Shown here one piece after another: positions 1-9,802 of a stretch of 64,000 nt of DNA. The stretch spans positions 3,726,120 through 3,790,119 of the forward strand of contig NZ_KZ119600.1 in the NCBI RefSeq assembly GCF_002153425.1, written 5' to 3'. The notes below the pieces were generated by a model. That model was not told where the DNA came from, ran no database searches, and saw only the letters and a program-made list of their open reading frames with translations. Position 1 is the stretch's first letter. Every line of letters starts with the position of its first letter. Position numbers and translations under genes: made by a program. This stretch comes from Litchfieldia alkalitelluris. Lineage in GTDB: Bacteria; Bacillota; Bacilli; Bacillales; Salisediminibacteriaceae.

Positions 1-2
1 CA

Positions 3-944
3 GCATGCTCTGATGACACAACTTCAGGAGATGGAGATGCAGATTATGTAGTTGGGATCATGCAATATGTGGAACACCCATCACTAGATGCAGCGACAGA
101 AGGTTTTAAGGCTGCCTTAACAGAAGCTGGACTCAACGTGAAATTTGACGAAGAAAATGCACAAGGGGACGCAACGAACAACAAAACAATTGCAGAAAAA
201 TTTGTTGGGGACAATGTCGACTTAATTTTTGCCAACGCAACGCCTAGTGCCCAAAGTGCAGTGAATGAAACAACAGAAATCCCGATCATCTTCACATCTG
301 TCACAGATCCAGTTGGTGCAGAATTAGTTGCTTCGATGGAAAGCCCAGGTGGTAACGCGACCGGAACTTCCGACTCCAATCCAGACGCCATTCCAAGTAC
401 GATGGCACTTATCAAAGAAATGGGATATGAAAATGTAGGAACAATCTATAATACAGGTGAACAAAACTCCGTTACTCAAGTGGACAGCATGAAAGAAGCT
501 GCTGAGGAATTAGGGCTCAATGTAAGAGAGGCGTCCGTTGCCACATCTGCAGAAGTTCGCCAAGCGGCAGAATCTTTACTTGGTAGTGTAGATGTATTTT
601 ACATCATTACAGATAACACCGTCGTTAGCTCCCTTGAATCAGTTATTATGGTGAGCGAAGAGGAAGATATTCCACTATTCGTTGGGGAGTTAGATTCTGT
701 AAAACGTGGTGGGTTCGCAGCATACGGATTCAGCTATTACGATATTGGTTATGAGGCTGGGGAAAAAGCAGTTGAGATTCTGCAAGATGGCAAATCTGCC
801 GGAGATATCCCTGCAACATTCCCGCAAAACCTCGTCCTTGAAATTAATAAAGAAGCTGCAGAAAAAATGGGCGTAGAAATTACAGCAGAGTTAGAAGAGA
901 AAGCAACGCTTGTTGAAACAGTTGAAGAAGACGACGCAGAATAA
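3..944 (+). CDS. ABC transporter substrate-binding lipoprotein (5' end cut)
   Basis: The reading frame is already open at base 3 and begins Ala-Cys-Ser-Asp, which looks like the lipobox cysteine and start of a mature lipoprotein, so only the signal peptide is missing. The first in-frame ATG (base 60) is internal. The chain of about 313 residues has the pattern of the ABC_sub_bind family (TrpX-like periplasmic-binding fold): TPSAQSAVN, FTSVTDPVGAELV and an acidic C-terminus. It should sit on the outside of the membrane and deliver ligand to the permease encoded 88 bases downstream. The TrpX-like label rests on family resemblance; the ligand (aromatic amino acid or other) cannot be read from sequence. 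Confidence 0.85.
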   Translation, partial: ACSDDTTSGDGDADYVVGIMQYVEHPSLDAATEGFKAALTEAGLNVKFDEENAQGDATNNKTIAEKFVGDNVDLIFANATPSAQSAVNETTEIPIIFTSVTDPVGAELVASMESPGGNATGTSDSNPDAIPSTMALIKEMGYENVGTIYNTGEQNSVTQVDSMKEAAEELGLNVREASVATSAEVRQAAESLLGSVDVFYIITDNTVVSSLESVIMVSEEEDIPLFVGELDSVKRGGFAAYGFSYYDIGYEAGEKAVEILQDGKSAGDIPATFPQNLVLEINKEAAEKMGVEITAELEEKATLVETVEEDDAE

Positions 945-1032
945 ATAGAAGAAGACGAAAATAGCAGAAGTAGACCAATAACAAAAAGTAGACACATCAC
1001 AAGACGAAGATGATTATAAAGGGTGAATAATT

Positions 1033-2022
1033 ATGGTTAGTGCACTTTATGGGGCTTTCGAGTCTGGCTTAATTTACGCAATTATGGCACTAGGAGTCTA
1101 TCTATCTTTCAGAGTATTGGATTTCCCAGACTTGACGGTTGATGGGAGTTTTGTAACCGGTGGTGCAGTAACCGCTATAATGATTATTAACGGTGGAGAT
1201 CCATTTCTGGCAACAATTACGGGGGCAATCGTTGGTTTCCTAGCAGGCTGTGTCACTGGTCTCCTTCATACGATGGGAAATATAAACCCACTACTATCAG
1301 GGATTCTAATGATGACCGCCTTATACTCAGTGAATCTACGAATAATGGGGCAGCCAAACATCCCCCTATTGAATCAATCAACGATTTTTACAGAAGTACG
1401 CGCTTGGTGGCAAAATCTTCGCATGGACGAATGGCTCATGAAGCCATTCTCCGCACTAGGAATTGAGGGCTTTGCCCCTCGAACGTTCCTAGTCATTATC
1501 TCTATGATTCTGATCGTTGTGATGATTAAGCTCATCACCGATTGGCTGTTGAAAACTGAGGCAGGTCTGGCTTTAAGGGCGACAGGCGACAACCCACGTA
1601 TGGTAAAAAGCTTGTCTGCGAATACAAAAATGTATATCGTTTTCGGACTCGGGATTTCAAACGGACTCGTAGCCCTAAGCGGAGCTCTCATTGCTCAGTT
1701 CAACGGTTTTAGCGATGTAAACTTAGGTATCGGAATGATCATCGTAGGTTTAGCATCTGTCATCATTGGTGAAAGTCTATTTGGCAAAAAGAGTATTGCA
1801 AGAGCAACCTTGGCTGTTATTCTAGGAGCTATCGTTTACCGTATGATTATCGCCCTTGCATTACGATTAGATTTCGTGGACGCGAGTGACATGAAACTAA
1901 TCACGGCGATTATTGTGATTTTAGCCCTTGTTTCACCAGCATGGATCAACAAGTTTAAGGAAAACAGGAAGCGATATTCAAATCGCAGGAAGCTCATGCA
2001 ACACGAGAAAGGGGCAAACTAA
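1033..2022 (+). CDS. ABC transporter permease (TrpY-like)
   Basis: A 329-aa hydrophobic protein with about eight to nine membrane segments and the branched-chain amino-acid-type permease motif LRATGDNPRMVKSL near residues 180-195. The start ATG follows a GGGTGAATAATT leader. It lies between the binding lipoprotein and the ATPase, with 88 and 1 bases between genes, so the three form one operon. It would form the membrane channel of the importer. Substrate is not determined. Confidence 0.88.
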   Translation: MVSALYGAFESGLIYAIMALGVYLSFRVLDFPDLTVDGSFVTGGAVTAIMIINGGDPFLATITGAIVGFLAGCVTGLLHTMGNINPLLSGILMMTALYSVNLRIMGQPNIPLLNQSTIFTEVRAWWQNLRMDEWLMKPFSALGIEGFAPRTFLVIISMILIVVMIKLITDWLLKTEAGLALRATGDNPRMVKSLSANTKMYIVFGLGISNGLVALSGALIAQFNGFSDVNLGIGMIIVGLASVIIGESLFGKKSIARATLAVILGAIVYRMIIALALRLDFVDASDMKLITAIIVILALVSPAWINKFKENRKRYSNRRKLMQHEKGAN

Positions 2023-2023
2023 C

Positions 2024-2821
2024 ATGCTTGAGTTAAAACAAATAAGCAAGGTCTTTTATGAGGGAACCCCTGACGAACGAAAAGCATTAAACGGAGTGGA
2101 CCTTACTTTGAAGGATGGTGACTTCGTAACGGTAATCGGAAGCAATGGTGCCGGGAAGTCTACGCTACTTAATATCATCGCTGGCGTATTATTCCCAGAC
2201 TTCGGCTCTGTTTCCGTGAACAACAAAGAAGTAACTTTTGTGCCAGAATATAAACGCTCGAAATTAATTGGCCGTGTTTTTCAGGATCCAATGGCAGGAA
2301 CTGCACCAAACATGACGATTGAGGAAAACTTGGCTCTCGCTCTTGGCAGATCAAACAAACGATCCTTGTTCCGTGGTGTTAATGCCAAACGACGAGAAGA
2401 GTTTCAAGAACTCTTGGCGTCCATTGACATCGGTTTAGAAGATCGCCTCAATACAAAAGTAGGGTTGCTATCAGGGGGAGAACGACAAGCGCTCTCCTTG
2501 TTGATGGCCACCTTTACAAAACCAAGTATTCTATTACTAGATGAGCACACAGCTGCTCTCGATCCAGCCCGGGCGGAATTAATCACAAACATCACGAAGG
2601 ATTTAGTGAAAAAACATCAATTGACGACATTAATGGTAACCCACCAAATGGATCAAGCTATTAATCTCGGAAATCGTCTGTTTATGATGGATTCAGGTCA
2701 AATCATTTTCGAAGCCCAGGATAAGGAAAAAGAAAAGCTAACAGTAGATGGCTTAATTGAAGAGTTCCAAAAAATTAGGGGTAAACAATTTGCAAGTGAC
2801 CGAACGGTTCTTACTAGTTAA
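2024..2821 (+). CDS. ABC transporter ATP-binding protein (TrpZ-like)
   Basis: A 265-aa ATPase. Walker A is GSNGAGKST (about residues 39-47), the signature is LSGGERQ, and Walker B is ILLLDEHTAALDP followed by a switch histidine (VTHQMDQ). I chose the ATG at 2024 because GAGAAAGGGG precedes it at normal spacing; the frame is open further upstream, but that stretch overlaps the permease and looks non-coding. It energises the permease encoded one base upstream. Confidence 0.9.
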   Translation: MLELKQISKVFYEGTPDERKALNGVDLTLKDGDFVTVIGSNGAGKSTLLNIIAGVLFPDFGSVSVNNKEVTFVPEYKRSKLIGRVFQDPMAGTAPNMTIEENLALALGRSNKRSLFRGVNAKRREEFQELLASIDIGLEDRLNTKVGLLSGGERQALSLLMATFTKPSILLLDEHTAALDPARAELITNITKDLVKKHQLTTLMVTHQMDQAINLGNRLFMMDSGQIIFEAQDKEKEKLTVDGLIEEFQKIRGKQFASDRTVLTS

Positions 2822-3129
2822 TTGGAGAGTAGACCAGTTTCTTAGCTCGCGGATAGCAACTAGGAAAAAGTAGTTCTGGTTAGAGGTAGAAAACTTAAAT
2901 TTTTTATACTAAAAACGAGGCCTTTTCACATAGTGAATCTGTCTCTATTTTTTACTCAAAACACCAAAAATTTAATAGCATATTTGCTAAGTTCCTATTA
3001 TGCTTATTTCGGGAAGAAGGTTAAATTAAAAATATGGTGATAATAGCACACTTTAACTATCAAGATGCCGCATCCGAAAGCATCTCTCTAATTGATTGCT
3101 ACTGATCAAAGGTACTAAAAATTAGAGGA

Positions 3130-3310
3130 GTTTTTCCCTTTAAGCTGAAAAATACAGCTTGATTACGGTAAATAAGGGTACTTTTTCCCTTTAAGTATAC
3201 TTTGACATCAAAATATCATGGTTTTCAAGTAATTAGCGGGAATTTCTCCGTCTATTTTCACGATTTTTGGTGCCATTTCTTAATTAAGGGTAATTTCTCC
3301 CTTTAATATC
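3130..3310. repeat. Degenerate hairpin repeats, 51-bp spacing
   Basis: The motif TTTTTCCCTTTAAG begins at 3131 and again at 3182, 51 bases apart. The related AATTTCTCC(G/C) begins at 3241 and 3292, again 51 apart. Several copies have a complementary AAGGG just upstream and could fold as AAGGG...CCCTT hairpins. No gene is visible between 2822 and 3665. Confidence 0.55.
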
Positions 3311-3328
3311 TCTACTCATGTTGCGGAT

Positions 3329-3426
3329 TCAGGTACGAAAATGAGAAACATCCAAATATCATACCCGACCGACCTCTGATCAGGTACGAAAATGTGAAAT
3401 TGCATAATCTCATACCTGATCGAACC
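3329..3426. repeat. Two-copy hairpin repeat, 51-bp spacing
   Basis: AGGTACGAAAATG begins at 3331 and 3382, 51 bases apart. Each copy is followed by an imperfect complement (ATCATACCCGA, CTCATACCTGAT), so each unit can fold into a hairpin. From 3426 to 3665 I see neither a gene nor a clear repeat. Confidence 0.5.
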
Positions 3427-3665
3427 CCTCGTCGGTCCAAGTATGTCCACTCATCTAAAAAAGCCCGCCCCTCTGTGCCTTTAGGAAGCACTTTAGGATC
3501 AGGCTCTTATTTTGATTGAATTTCACCAACACATACTTCTGCCAGCAGCGTGGTATCTACTACACTAACCAAACACGCAAGGAATGCGCCCTCCCTGGCA
3601 ACAACTAACACTCAAGCCCGCCACGCTCTCCCTCCAAGCACCACTGCCTCTATCTTGCCAATCCT

Positions 3666-4649
3666 TTAATATACCTTATCTCCATTAAAAATCGAGTTCT
3701 TCACCACTACATAATCAACATAGCGGATCGCCTCTAACTTATTACCACCTGCGTATGAAATGGACGATTGCAGATCTTGTTCCATTTCCGTTAACGTGTC
3801 TTGTAAAGGCCCTTTATACTCAACAAACATCTTTTTACCTTCGACGTTTCTTTTCTCACCCTTTTGGAATTCAGAAGCAGAACCAAAGTACTCCTTAAAG
3901 CATTGCCCGTCTTGTTCATACGTGTCCCCTGGCGACTCTTCATGGCCTGCAAATAACGAACCGATCATGACCATAGAAGCACCGAAACGAATGGACTTGG
4001 CAATATCTCCGTGCGTACGAATTCCACCATCGGCAATAATTGGCTTACTCGCCGCCTTTGCACACCAGCGAAGCGCTGCTAATTGCCAACCACCTGTTCC
4101 AAAACCAGTTTTAATTTTTGTAATACACACTTTACCTGGTCCGATCCCAACTTTTGTTGCATCAGCACCAGCATTTTCAAGCTCCCTCACTGCTTCAGGT
4201 GTACCAACATTACCTGCAATGACAAAACTTTTTGGGATATGCTTCTTAATGTGAGTAATCATATCGATTACTGCATTGGAATGTCCGTGAGCTATATCAA
4301 TGGTAATGAACTCAGGAATTAACCCTTCTGCAGCCAATTCTTCAATAAAATCATATTCCGGATCTTTTACCCCAACACTGATAGAAGCAACTAACCCTCT
4401 TGATTGCATATCTTTGATAAAACCAATTCGCTTCTCTGGTTGGAAGCGATGCATAATATAGAAATATCCATTTTCAGCTAGATATATAGCGATCTTTTCA
4501 TCAATAATGGTTTGCATATTTGCTGGAACAACAGGTAACTTGAACGTATGTCCACCAAAGTTTATCGTCGTGTCACATTCAGATCTACTCTTCACAATAC
4601 TTTTCGCGGGAATTAATTGTATATCTTCATAATCAAATACGTTATCCAT
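3666..4649 (-). CDS. guaC: GMP reductase
   Basis: A 327-aa TIM-barrel protein of the IMPDH/GMP reductase family, which converts GMP to IMP with NADPH and ammonia release. The catalytic loop [11 protein letters not shown] places the nucleophilic cysteine at residue 175. [11 protein letters not shown] and the absence of a CBS insert fit the short GuaC subfamily rather than IMP dehydrogenase. The ATG follows AGGTGTAGTAG. It appears monocistronic, with its own promoter and a PurR-like palindrome upstream. In B. subtilis the orthologue (yumD/guaC) belongs to the PurR regulon. Confidence 0.95.
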   Translation of the reverse strand: MDNVFDYEDIQLIPAKSIVKSRSECDTTINFGGHTFKLPVVPANMQTIIDEKIAIYLAENGYFYIMHRFQPEKRIGFIKDMQSRGLVASISVGVKDPEYDFIEELAAEGLIPEFITIDIAHGHSNAVIDMITHIKKHIPKSFVIAGNVGTPEAVRELENAGADATKVGIGPGKVCITKIKTGFGTGGWQLAALRWCAKAASKPIIADGGIRTHGDIAKSIRFGASMVMIGSLFAGHEESPGDTYEQDGQCFKEYFGSASEFQKGEKRNVEGKKMFVEYKGPLQDTLTEMEQDLQSSISYAGGNKLEAIRYVDYVVVKNSIFNGDKVY

Positions 4650-4663
4650 CTACTACACCTCTA

Positions 4664-4704
4664 AACACGAATATTTTATAAAAAATAATAAATAATTGTT
4701 CGTA
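4664..4704 (-). promoter_or_regulatory. Candidate PurR box pair upstream of guaC
   Basis: On the minus strand, CGAACAAT and AATATTCG form an inverted pair separated by about 18 bases. This resembles two inverted PurBoxes (consensus core CCGAACAWT) at the spacing usual for PurR operators. It lies between the promoter and the guaC start. The match is good but not perfect. Confidence 0.5.
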
Positions 4705-4712
4705 CTTTAGTT

Positions 4713-4741
4713 AATTTACATCATATCCATTAACTTGTCAA
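4713..4741 (-). promoter_or_regulatory. Sigma-A-type promoter of guaC
   Basis: On the minus strand, TTGACA (4741-4736) and TAAATT (4718-4713) are separated by exactly 17 bases. The promoter lies just upstream of the PurR-like box and reads into guaC. Confidence 0.6.
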
Positions 4742-4913
4742 ACAATATTTCACCTAAAAGATAAAAACCGCCTTTTACAAGACGGCTACAATATAATATA
4801 TAACTAATACTAATGCAGGGAACAATGAATCAAGTAAACTTACATCTAACCCCCTACCGATTTGGAGAAAAATTAGATTAACTTTTTAAACCTTATTCTA
4901 TCCCAACATCGTT

Positions 4914-5282
4914 TTAAGAAACTATATAAGGTTTAAAGGCACTTTCAAATACAGCTTTCCAATTAATCACCTGTGGAGTGAGTGTAAACTGAATCACTTC
5001 CTGTACCTTCCCGTAGTCCTTAGCTTCGTAACTATCAACCACTAATTCTAGTACATGCGCAAGATTTTTCGTCACTGATTGAAGTTCTTCATTCTTAATC
5101 TCAGCTTGAATCGGCTCTAGTGATTTCTCAATTGTCGTATATGCTAATACGACATTTTCAAATAGGTAGACGGTTTGCGCTTCATGTCCCTCAGACAATA
5201 ACCTCTGAATATGCTCCAATCCCTCCACCATTGTATCTACTAACTCCTGTGATTTCTTCATAACTTCAACATACTTCTCCAT
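4914..5282 (-). CDS. Flagellin-linked small helical protein (unknown function)
   Basis: A 122-aa, almost entirely helical protein without membrane segments. I recognise it only as a conserved hypothetical often found beside flagellin genes in Bacillaceae; no catalytic motif is visible. It begins MEKYVEVMKKSQELVDTM and carries a Tyr/Phe-rich middle (VYLFENVVLAYTTIE). A FliT-like export-chaperone size and helicity is tempting, but I cannot assign homology. It has its own sigma-D-like promoter upstream, so it should be expressed with motility genes, downstream of the giant flagellin. Confidence 0.75.
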   Translation of the reverse strand: MEKYVEVMKKSQELVDTMVEGLEHIQRLLSEGHEAQTVYLFENVVLAYTTIEKSLEPIQAEIKNEELQSVTKNLAHVLELVVDSYEAKDYGKVQEVIQFTLTPQVINWKAVFESAFKPYIVS

Positions 5283-5340
5283 TTGTGTAAAACTCCTTTA
5301 GTCTGTTCATATAGTAGTTTAAAAAGTAAGCTTATATACT

Positions 5341-5367
5341 ATATCGGATTAAATTGAAAACTATTGA
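5341..5367 (-). promoter_or_regulatory. Sigma-D-like promoter
   Basis: On the minus strand, TCAA and TCCGATAT are separated by exactly 15 bases (sigma-D consensus TAAA-N15-GCCGATAT). It lies 59 bases upstream of the 122-aa gene's ATG. Each half has one mismatch. Confidence 0.5.
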
Positions 5368-5424
5368 GTGTGATGAGCTAAGAGACTTCAGTAAGAGGTG
5401 TATAAACGAATTTGAATAATATTA

Positions 5425-5456
5425 AAAAGAACTCCAGCATCAACCAGAGTTCTTTT
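5425..5456 (-). terminator. Intrinsic terminator after giant flagellin
   Basis: AAAAGAACTC and GAGTTCTTTT form a perfect 10-bp stem with a 12-base loop, followed by U-rich RNA on either strand. It lies about 60 bases beyond the stop of the giant flagellin gene. Confidence 0.7.
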
Positions 5457-5519
5457 CTTAAATTTAGCTTTTTTTAAAAGGTCCGCTCCCAGTTCTTCAA
5501 AAAGAAGGGACACCCCCTA

Positions 5520-8500
5520 CTAGTTAAATAATGCCAAGACGTCACTGCTTCTTTGATGTACGTGGACATTCATCGACTGCTGTGCCTGCATTAACACATT
5601 ATTTTTCAACATATCCATTACTTCCCGTGCCATATCAACGTCTTCTATTCTACTAACAGAAGCAGTGGTGTTTTCTTGAACAGCACCTAAAGTAGATTCG
5701 ATAGATGATAGTCTATTCTGAATTGCTCCCATATTGCTCCTTTCCCTTATAGCAAAGGAAAGGGCATCGTCAATAATTCCAATACTGTTAACTGCAGACT
5801 CACGAGAACGGACATCTATCTTATCCGTATCATACAACATATTATCGAAAGATCTTATTTGAACATCGTATGTTTGTCCAGCATTTGCACCAACTTGGAA
5901 GGTAAACTCGTTGGGCTTATACTCCGTAATATGTTTTACACCATATTCTACGTTAATGTAATTTGTTGTATTTAGTGATAAATCTACTTCCCTGTCATTC
6001 AATGAAATAACTTGGTCAGTCAGAGTAAACTGACTAGTATTTAATCTCTCACCATTTAGAGTAACCTGTAATTCAGGTTCATCAATTACTGAAGCAAGGA
6101 TTCTATTGCCCCTTTGTGCTAGTTCATTGATAACTTGGCTATCTGTAGGTTCAGTGTCCAAGAATACATCGGTAGATTCGCGATAATACACTGTCAACCC
6201 CACGTTCTCTAGCGTTCTTGTTGCATCTGGTTTGCCATCACCAATAACCCTGACAATGGATTCTTCTTCATCGTGATAGTAATTATCTCCTATATCCACG
6301 CCATTCACTTCGACCTTATGTATATAGGTAGATTCAGGAATTCCCATCTCCAAAAAAGGTTCACGTACGTAGAATATCTCATAATCACCTTCACCATCTG
6401 AGTTTTTCGGACGATAGGAGCCGTGGAGCGAAAGAATATTGGTTTCTGGATTATAGGTGAAACCATTTTCCGAGTTATAAGGAACATCTTCATCATTATA
6501 GTAAACACGAATTCCCTTTGGCCCATCTTCTTGGTTAAGTCCGTAATATAAAGTATCGTTGTCCAGTTGAAAATCATATGTTTCTCCACCCGAAAGTTGT
6601 TGGCTTTCAAACACATAATACACTTGAACGTCAGGTTGTCTAGAAGTTGCAACATCTGGCCTTGCATCTCCATACAGTTCAATACGGTTTGTTACACTAT
6701 TATAATAGAAGCCATTTTCTTTTTCAGAATCATACTGAACTTCTTCTCCATCAACGATCACTAGAAATGTACCTGGATTTCCAGATTCATCAACACTATA
6801 GGTTTGAGGGGTTCTTGATAATTCAATTTCAACTAACCCATCTTGGGCAAAGGCTGTCGTATGTGGGACGATCATATTAATTGTATAGCTGTCATTAATA
6901 TCTGGTCTCGCTGTCCCATGTAATAGAATAGTATTGGTTTCTATATTATATGTAAAACCATTTTCGTCTGAAAAAACGATTTCCTCTGATCCGTTTCTAA
7001 TCACTTGAATCGAACTAGGGGAGTCCTCTTCTCCTAAGTTATAAATTTCAGGTCGGAATGAATTAAGTGGGATGCCGAAAACCTCATTGGTTGTAGTGTT
7101 AGTAGATTCGTCCTTAATATATTCAACCCTAATCTGTTCTACATTATGAATATTCGGCCTTGCATCTCCATGTAAACTTATTTTTCCATTTTCTTCATTG
7201 TAAGTAAAGCCATTGTTTTCATCGTGATGTAGTTCTGTGTCTCCAACATAAACACGAAGAGAGCGGTTATTACTCAAATCATCTGTTTCCAGATTATATG
7301 TATCAATATACTCCACTAACCCAAAGGAATAGGCGCCATCATCAAAACTACTATTATTTAAATACTCGAAGGAAACTTGTTCATCATAAGCTGGTCTCCA
7401 TTTTCCATAAAGCTCCACATTCCCTTGTTCTTCATCAACGAATACACCATCAATAACCGATCCTGCCTCTGGGCGTTCTGATAGTAAATACTCTTTTTCC
7501 ACAACGGTATCCCCCACAGAAATGATTAAACTCTGTGGCTCTCCTTGGCCGTTCATATTGTAGACTTTTGCTCCAGTAGGTATGGAAACAGTAGAAAAGT
7601 TACTTTCGGCACTATTTAGAGAAGTAAATGATATTTGATAAGAGCTCTCGTAACTATCCCCATCTTCTGCTCCTATAACGGCATCTCCATGGAAAGTAAA
7701 TGTATCTCCAGAAACAGTATAATATCCATCAGAAGGAGAGTCCCCTTCCCCATTCCAATATTCTAATGTTCTCCTTATACCATCACTACTTACTTTTTCT
7801 ACCTTTATAGAAGGTCGATCTGGGTCGTCCATTCTATACAAATCAAGCGTTTTGTCTAGAGTAACTACTTCATTGTTGTTAGAAATTAGTGATGTTATAT
7901 TCACCACCTCTTGATCAAGTATATCAACCTTTTGGAGATTTCCCACATTATCAGTATAAACAAAAAAGGTCTGACCATCATCGTCTACTACTGGTGAAAA
8001 GCTAAATCCATTAGTTCCATCAGGCTTATAATACTTAAATGATTCTATTTCTGTCCAATCAGTAGACTCTATGCCATCTCTCTTTTCTAAGATTAGCATT
8101 GAGTCATCGTCAGATAGTCTTAATCTCATTAGACCATCATCTGTTTCTGTCTTTTGAGGATAAGACTCTTCTGATGTGACCCTTGTTGGTGTTGTATCAC
8201 CACTTATAGATACAACATATGACTCCCCATCACGTTGAAATAGGATAGCAGATCCATCTTGGGTCCACTGTGGCTCATGATTAACTACTGTTCCTTTTGT
8301 TATACTTTCTAAATCTGTAATGTAGCCTGAATGTATTACAGCTGGATTAATAGACCTCTCCACCGTGTGCACCATATTTGGTTTGCTCTGTTGTCTAAGC
8401 TCTTTTGAACCGACATTACTAGCATTTGTAAGAACAGGATTTTCTAATTCTTTTACTTGTAGTTCCGTATTTCGAGATGCTATTCGATTCTCATAAACGT

Positions 8501-8930
8501 ATTCTGCTGGTTCTTTATTACTTAATAATTTTTTTCCATTAAACTCCGTACTACTTACGAGTTCCTGAAGTCCCTTTTTTAATTCCTCAATCTCGTCTTG
8601 AATTAACAGTTTATCAGGGGTGGTCATTGTATCATTAGCTGCTTGGACAGATAACTCCCGCATTCTTTGAAGAACATGCGAAATCTCTTCCACTCCCCCT
8701 TCAGCAACTTGCATAAGGGAAGAGGCATCTTGGACATTTCTAGACGCTTGTTCTGATCCTCGTATAAGGGCGCGCATTCTCTGACTAATTGCTAGACCTG
8801 CCGCATCATCGGAAGCACTATTAATACGCTTCCCTGAGCTTAAACTTTTCATATTTTTTTGAAGACTATTTTGAGTCTTTTTCATATTATTATTCAATAA
8901 AGACGGGAGACTGCCACTAATAATTCTCAA
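5520..8930 (-). CDS. Giant flagellin with ~900-residue central insert
   Basis: About 1136 aa, roughly four times the neighbouring 275-aa flagellin. Residues 1-145 are a canonical flagellin D0/D1 arm (SLSSGKRINSASDDAAGLAI, QVAEGGVEEISHVLQRMREL), and the last ~95 are the matching C-terminal arm (SRIEDVDMAREVMDM, ending VLALFN). Between them, first comes a stretch with beta-propeller/TolB-like strands (EPQWTQDGSAILFQRDG). Then come at least five 75-90-residue repeats keyed by ENGFTYN...LHG.ARP. I prefer the TTG at 8930 because AGGGTGAT lies five bases upstream; a GTG at 8939 is the alternative. It should be exported and polymerise, displaying the insert on the filament surface. No clear sigma-D promoter was found. 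Confidence 0.9.
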   Translation of the reverse strand: MRIISGSLPSLLNNNMKKTQNSLQKNMKSLSSGKRINSASDDAAGLAISQRMRALIRGSEQASRNVQDASSLMQVAEGGVEEISHVLQRMRELSVQAANDTMTTPDKLLIQDEIEELKKGLQELVSSTEFNGKKLLSNKEPAEYVYENRIASRNTELQVKELENPVLTNASNVGSKELRQQSKPNMVHTVERSINPAVIHSGYITDLESITKGTVVNHEPQWTQDGSAILFQRDGESYVVSISGDTTPTRVTSEESYPQKTETDDGLMRLRLSDDDSMLILEKRDGIESTDWTEIESFKYYKPDGTNGFSFSPVVDDDGQTFFVYTDNVGNLQKVDILDQEVVNITSLISNNNEVVTLDKTLDLYRMDDPDRPSIKVEKVSSDGIRRTLEYWNGEGDSPSDGYYTVSGDTFTFHGDAVIGAEDGDSYESSYQISFTSLNSAESNFSTVSIPTGAKVYNMNGQGEPQSLIISVGDTVVEKEYLLSERPEAGSVIDGVFVDEEQGNVELYGKWRPAYDEQVSFEYLNNSSFDDGAYSFGLVEYIDTYNLETDDLSNNRSLRVYVGDTELHHDENNGFTYNEENGKISLHGDARPNIHNVEQIRVEYIKDESTNTTTNEVFGIPLNSFRPEIYNLGEEDSPSSIQVIRNGSEEIVFSDENGFTYNIETNTILLHGTARPDINDSYTINMIVPHTTAFAQDGLVEIELSRTPQTYSVDESGNPGTFLVIVDGEEVQYDSEKENGFYYNSVTNRIELYGDARPDVATSRQPDVQVYYVFESQQLSGGETYDFQLDNDTLYYGLNQEDGPKGIRVYYNDEDVPYNSENGFTYNPETNILSLHGSYRPKNSDGEGDYEIFYVREPFLEMGIPESTYIHKVEVNGVDIGDNYYHDEEESIVRVIGDGKPDATRTLENVGLTVYYRESTDVFLDTEPTDSQVINELAQRGNRILASVIDEPELQVTLNGERLNTSQFTLTDQVISLNDREVDLSLNTTNYINVEYGVKHITEYKPNEFTFQVGANAGQTYDVQIRSFDNMLYDTDKIDVRSRESAVNSIGIIDDALSFAIRERSNMGAIQNRLSSIESTLGAVQENTTASVSRIEDVDMAREVMDMLKNNVLMQAQQSMNVHVHQRSSDVLALFN

Positions 8931-9186
8931 ATTTATCACCCTATTATGTATTTACTAGCCTATCTATAGAAAAAATCATTCATCTATTTTCTCAATATAA
9001 TTTCTCTCTCCTATCTTTTTCGACATAAAGTACTAGATTGTTAACAGTATATTGGAATTTTTTGTGTGTTTTTATAGTAATTTTATCGCTGAACTTTAAA
9101 AAGCTAGGTTCAATAACTAGTAATAAGCAATAAAAAATGAAGGTATGATTATACCCTCAAAGCTTTAGCTGACTATGTTATTTATA

Positions 9187-9399
9187 CTAACTAAATAAAC
9201 CACCTTTTAAAAATTTCATAATCTTACTTAAGTCTAATCCTGTTTCATTTGCTACTTCTATCGCATTTGTATTTGGATTATTTCTTATAAATTCTTTTAC
9301 CATGTTGTAATTAGAATATTCCTTACCACACTCATCACAATACTCTTGAGCACTATCTTCCTTTTTACTACCACAATTAGAACAAAGCTTCTGCAACAA
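9187..9399 (-). CDS. Small zinc-ribbon/HTH protein (YvyF-like)
   Basis: About 70 aa. The N-terminal half has two Cys pairs, CSNCGS and CDECGK, a four-cysteine zinc ribbon. The C-terminal half (VANETGLDLSKIMKFLKGG) looks like the small helical domain of the flagellar operon protein YvyF (the full YvyF gene is at 26795-27232). I chose a TTG start at 9399 because GGGGAGAGG lies at good spacing; an ATG at 9435 would add 12 residues but has weaker spacing. Its place between two flagellin genes suggests a motility role. Function unknown. Confidence 0.65.
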   Translation of the reverse strand: MLQKLCSNCGSKKEDSAQEYCDECGKEYSNYNMVKEFIRNNPNTNAIEVANETGLDLSKIMKFLKGGLFS

Positions 9400-9721
9400 A
9401 TGAACCCTCTCCCCATACATAAGTACTGGTAACATATTCCTACTTTATAATATTATTTTGGGAAAATAAAGTAAATATAGTAAATTCATATACTTTTTGA
9501 AATGAGTGCTATATTTATTCGGAAATAATAATAGGTATATATTATTTGAAAATATGGATCACGAAGTTTAAGTGGGGTGATCAAATATTTCTCTTGGCAT
9601 TAATCATCAAAGATCAGATAGGAACATTCTTTATTCTGTGAGGAATTATGGTATTTCTTTTCTACAAGGAAAATACAAGAATATATGATTAACAGTAATC
9701 ACATTATCTTAGTATTATAAG

Positions 9722-9755
9722 AAAAGAGACCCTAGCCTAAGCTAGAACCTCTTCC
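9722..9755 (-). terminator. Terminator after hag paralogue
   Basis: On the minus strand, AGAGGTTCTAGC and GCTAGGGTCTCTT form a stem with loop TTAG, followed by TTTTCTT. Related hairpins with the shared core GCTAGAGCC follow the other flagellin gene (near 16906) and both flagellin remnants (near 13896 and 14897), showing that these units are duplicates. Confidence 0.65.
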
Positions 9756-9802
9756 GTTTTTTTTGTTCTGTAATTTTCCTAACCAACTAAACCACTTATA
9801 TA

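Noticed and set aside
4664-4760. Purine riboswitch upstream of guaC
   Set aside because: The leader is too short and AT-rich and lacks the conserved junction sequences; a PurR-like box explains the symmetry better.
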